Assembly: GCA_039208045.1 (NCBI GenBank)
Contig: JBCCRH010000222.1
Coordinates: 1 to 9,954, forward strand
Reading direction: 5' to 3'
From: JBCCRH01 sp039208045
GTDB taxonomy: Bacteria > Bacteroidota > Bacteroidia > Chitinophagales > Saprospiraceae
Length of the DNA stretch: 9,954 bases
Both the position numbers and the translations under genes were made by a program. Positions 8,317 through 9,954 of the stretch are shown here, one piece after another; positions within the stretch are counted from its first letter, which is position 1, and every line of letters begins with the position of its first letter. The notes beneath the pieces were generated by a model, which ran no database searches, was not told the origin of the DNA, and saw only the letters and a program-made list of their open reading frames with translations.

Positions 8317-9279
8317 ATGAGAATAGTTCTAATTGTTGTTGCTGCACTCATTTCGGCCGTACCGATGAGTGGACAGTACAATCCCGCAAACAACCAACCC
8401 GAACTAGGGTATGCCGTATATTATGCTGATTATTTTGAAGGGCAAAATACGGCAATGGGAGAAGTCTACCGAAAGGAAGCATTTACCTGCGCTCATAAGT
8501 ATCACTCAAAAGGCACCCTACTCAAGGTATCTCGACTCGACAATAATACCTCTGTAGTTGTTCGAGTAAATGATAGAGGGCCTTATGGAGAAGGGCTTAT
8601 CGTAGACCTCTCTAAAGCTGCTGCCAAGCGATTAGATTTGCTGAAAGCCGGCAAAGCCAGAGTGAAGCTAGAAGTAATCGGTCGATCCAATACGAACCCT
8701 GGCGATGATCTAGCTGGCCAGACTGCTGCCATGAGTTATGCAGCTCCCGCACCTGTTGAAGACGAAGCGGACTTTAGTTCGCTCTATGGATTTGAAAATC
8801 CTGCAACCACCACCAATCGGACATACAATACCGATTCAGAAACAGGCGAGTATTATGGTAAGGTTAGAAAACTCGATGAAAATCAAGCCGACCTTGCAGA
8901 TCGTTTTGGGGTAAAAGGCTTAGAAGAGCTCACTTCCAGAAACAATACGGCGCCTAGCAATACCCTGCCGAATGCCATGAGTAAAGACATTTCGGTAAAA
9001 GGGTCGATGCCTATGATTCAACAATTGCCTGTTGATCAGATGGGGTATGCTATTCAGCTGGGGGCATTTTCTAATTTACTAAATGCCCAACGGCAATATC
9101 TAGATTATCAGAAGGGAGGACTCCGCAACATTTATATGTCTACGGTTACCGGTAAGGATGATACCCTGCTGCACCGTATTGTAGTGGCAGCTTTTTCCTC
9201 AGAACAAAAAGCAGAAACCTATCTAGCCAGTATCAAGCAAGTGCTTGGACACGATGGGCTAGTGATAAAGCTTCCATAA
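8317..9279 (+). CDS. rlpA: RlpA-like septal ring protein: double-psi beta-barrel plus SPOR domain
   Basis: The product is 320 residues from the ATG at 8317. An upstream in-frame TTG at 8272 would add 15 polar residues before the signal and is rejected. Residues 1-20 are a signal peptide (MRIVLIVVAALISAVPMSGQ) without a lipobox cysteine, unlike many RlpA lipoproteins, so a soluble periplasmic protein is predicted. Residues about 31-120 form the RlpA double-psi beta-barrel: GYAVYYADYFEGQNTAMGE, TCAHKYH, VRVNDRGPYGEG, IVDLSKAAAKRL. The Glu (E49), His (H60) and Asp (D86) match conserved RlpA positions linked to lytic transglycosylase activity on glycan strands lacking stem peptides; activity here is inferred. 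A low-complexity linker (about 121-243) leads to a C-terminal SPOR domain (244-320, GYAIQLGAFSN to the end), which in known cases binds denuded septal peptidoglycan. Likely role: cell-wall remodelling at division. Confidence 0.9.
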   Translation: MRIVLIVVAALISAVPMSGQYNPANNQPELGYAVYYADYFEGQNTAMGEVYRKEAFTCAHKYHSKGTLLKVSRLDNNTSVVVRVNDRGPYGEGLIVDLSKAAAKRLDLLKAGKARVKLEVIGRSNTNPGDDLAGQTAAMSYAAPAPVEDEADFSSLYGFENPATTTNRTYNTDSETGEYYGKVRKLDENQADLADRFGVKGLEELTSRNNTAPSNTLPNAMSKDISVKGSMPMIQQLPVDQMGYAIQLGAFSNLLNAQRQYLDYQKGGLRNIYMSTVTGKDDTLLHRIVVAAFSSEQKAETYLASIKQVLGHDGLVIKLP

Positions 9280-9325
9280 AGTTATTTGGGCCTCTTTTCC
9301 TGCTGTCCACTCAAATTCGGAGCGT

Positions 9326-9426
9326 CGAAAAGCTGTACTGCCTTTGTGCTAGGTGTCTTCCCTCCAGGTATTCGCTCAGCCACCTAGCACAAAGGCAGTA
9401 CCTAGCACTACCAAAGAAGCTTTTCG
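9326..9426. repeat. Long inverted repeat downstream of rlpA
   Basis: The arms 9335-9355 and 9381-9401 are perfect 21-base reverse complements around a 25-base loop. The left arm continues without a gap into CGAAAAGCT (9326-9334). Its complement AGCTTTTCG lies at 9418-9426, displaced by 16 extra bases (9402-9417). Part of that extra segment repeats the arm: ACCTAGCAC occurs at 9382-9390 and 9400-9408. The element begins 46 bases after the rlpA stop. It could act as a transcription terminator or barrier for rlpA, but no run of T follows. A small non-coding mobile or palindromic repeat is the alternative. No second copy is seen in the window. Confidence 0.75.
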
Positions 9427-9429
9427 CCA

Positions 9430-9559
9430 CTCCTCATACCGCTTCCATCAGGGATGCACTGGTCTCAGCCTTACCACTAACTAATATATTCATTATCAAG
9501 TAGTTAAAGTTCTATTTCTGAAGAGAAACTTTATTTTTATTTTTTTGGATACCTTAATT
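9430..9559. other. Non-coding stretch, nothing recognised
   Basis: Between the inverted repeat and the next promoter I see no credible ORF, tRNA-like fold or known motif. The right part (from about 9480) becomes strongly AT-rich, as is usual just upstream of a Bacteroidota promoter. Confidence 0.5.
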
Positions 9560-9591
9560 TTGGTTTTTCTACGACAAATCTTGTACTTTCG
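9560..9591 (+). promoter_or_regulatory. Bacteroidota-type promoter in the 9.3-9.9 kb gap
   Basis: TTG at 9560-9562 (within TTTTGG) is followed after 21 bases by TACTTTCG at 9584-9591, one base off TAnnTTTG. The spacing is right for the -33/-7 pair. Transcription would start near 9598. An overlapping TAATTTTG at 9555-9562 is an exact -7 match but has no -33 partner. What is transcribed from here is either a short RNA or the long leader of the gene at 9883. Confidence 0.5.
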
Positions 9592-9612
9592 TAAGAGTTA
9601 GATAGTAATCCC

Positions 9613-9666
9613 ATGAAAGAAAAGTACACGACTAAGACTATCAATACACTAAACAGTATACTATAA
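9613..9666 (+). CDS. Possible 17-codon leader peptide ORF
   Basis: An ATG about 15 bases after the predicted start site opens MKEKYTTKTINTLNSIL and closes with TAA at 9664. Four of 17 residues are Thr and four are Ile or Leu. It ends seven bases before a hairpin, an arrangement seen in attenuator leaders. The downstream gene begins with a signal peptide, however, which does not suit a biosynthetic attenuator. An ORF this short can arise by chance. Confidence 0.25.
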   Translation: MKEKYTTKTINTLNSIL

Positions 9667-9671
9667 TAACC

Positions 9672-9704
9672 GAGCTGCAAGAAGTTGCGGCTTTCGTAGT
9701 TTTG
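9672..9704 (+). terminator. Terminator-like hairpin after the short ORF
   Basis: AGCTGCAA (9673-9680), a GAAG loop, and TTGCGGCT (9685-9692) form an 8-pair RNA stem with one G-U wobble. The downstream stretch TTCGTAGTTTTG is U-rich but interrupted, so termination may be partial. With the promoter at 9560-9591 it would delimit a transcript of about 105 bases. Confidence 0.4.
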
Positions 9705-9739
9705 AAAAGATCGATTATTCGTTTTCCAAATTTAGTAAT

Positions 9740-9799
9740 TGACGACTAATTTTTGATTTAAGCTATTTACAGCTGTTGAGTTTTGCATGTGACGACTAA
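9740..9799 (+). repeat. Two copies of TGACGACTAA with a 50-base period
   Basis: The 10-mer TGACGACTAA occurs at 9740-9749 and 9790-9799. A related ACGACTAAG is at 9628-9636 inside the short ORF. The copies lie about 85-145 bases upstream of the ATG at 9883, so binding sites for a regulator of that gene are possible. The function is not shown by the sequence. Confidence 0.4.
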
Positions 9800-9882
9800 G
9801 GTGGAGCTTGACGGCTTGATAATAAAGATGTTATTCATAATCTAATTTTTTTACCTAATTCGTTTAACAAATTTGTGATCTT

Positions 9883-9954
9883 ATGGGAAAAACGAATTTT
9901 ACATTCGCCCGAGTGCTATTTGTAGCACTCCTAACCCTTATCGGGTTTACAAGC
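9883..9954 (+). CDS. Start of a secreted-protein gene, cut by the window edge
   Basis: Twenty-four codons are open from the ATG at 9883 to the last base. The peptide has a classic export signal: a short basic and polar N-region (MGKTNFTFAR) followed by the hydrophobic stretch VLFVALLTLIGFTS. The product is therefore probably exported; its identity lies outside the window. The coding bases 9911-9930 contain a perfect 8-pair hairpin. The leader upstream is AT-rich. A CAAATTTG at 9868-9875 is one base off the -7 consensus but is very close to the ATG. Confidence 0.6.
   Translation, partial: MGKTNFTFARVLFVALLTLIGFTS

Noticed and set aside
9727..9734. Minus-strand -7 box (CAAATTTA on plus)
   Set aside because: It matches the consensus but has no -33 partner and no gene to its left on the minus strand within the gap.
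9280..9954. CRISPR array, tRNA, riboswitch or att site
   Set aside because: The repeats here are two or three short copies without a regular spacer pattern. No T-loop or acceptor-stem pattern or known riboswitch core was seen.

Overview
The window looks like a chromosomal segment of a Bacteroidota, most likely from the Saprospirales (Lewinella-like). Three things point there. A very large secreted protein ends in a type IX secretion (T9SS) sorting domain. The same protein carries an EF-hand/dockerin-like stretch of the style common in that group. Upstream regions carry Bacteroidota-type -7 boxes (TAnnTTTG). The taxon is inferred from these features; no marker gene is present.

Layout: (1) 76-6576, minus strand, one gene for a protein of about 2166 residues. 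It has a signal peptide, fourteen cysteine-rich beta-type modules of about 85-100 residues, three larger modules ending in a G-[AT]-I-E ... D-N-[IV]-C signature, a dockerin-like calcium-binding region, a cohesin-like domain and a T9SS C-terminal domain. No catalytic domain is recognisable. (2) 6577-6762, a divergent promoter region. (3) 6763-8232, plus strand, an uncharacterised, probably helical cytoplasmic protein of 489 residues. (4) 8317-9279, plus strand, an RlpA-like exported protein with a double-psi beta-barrel and a SPOR domain, preceded by its own -7 box. (5) 9280-9882, about 600 bases without a sizeable gene but rich in structure: a long inverted repeat (9326-9426), a promoter (9560-9591), a possible 17-codon leader ORF followed by a hairpin (9613-9704), and a 10-base direct repeat with a 50-base period (9740-9799). 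(6) 9883 to the window edge, the first 24 codons of a gene whose product begins with a signal peptide.

The genes do not form one obvious pathway. The giant protein is a secreted or surface-anchored scaffold or adhesin candidate. The RlpA-like protein acts on, or binds, peptidoglycan. The 489-residue protein is unassigned. The least explained parts are the two-subtype cysteine module array of the giant protein and the structured non-coding region 9280-9882.
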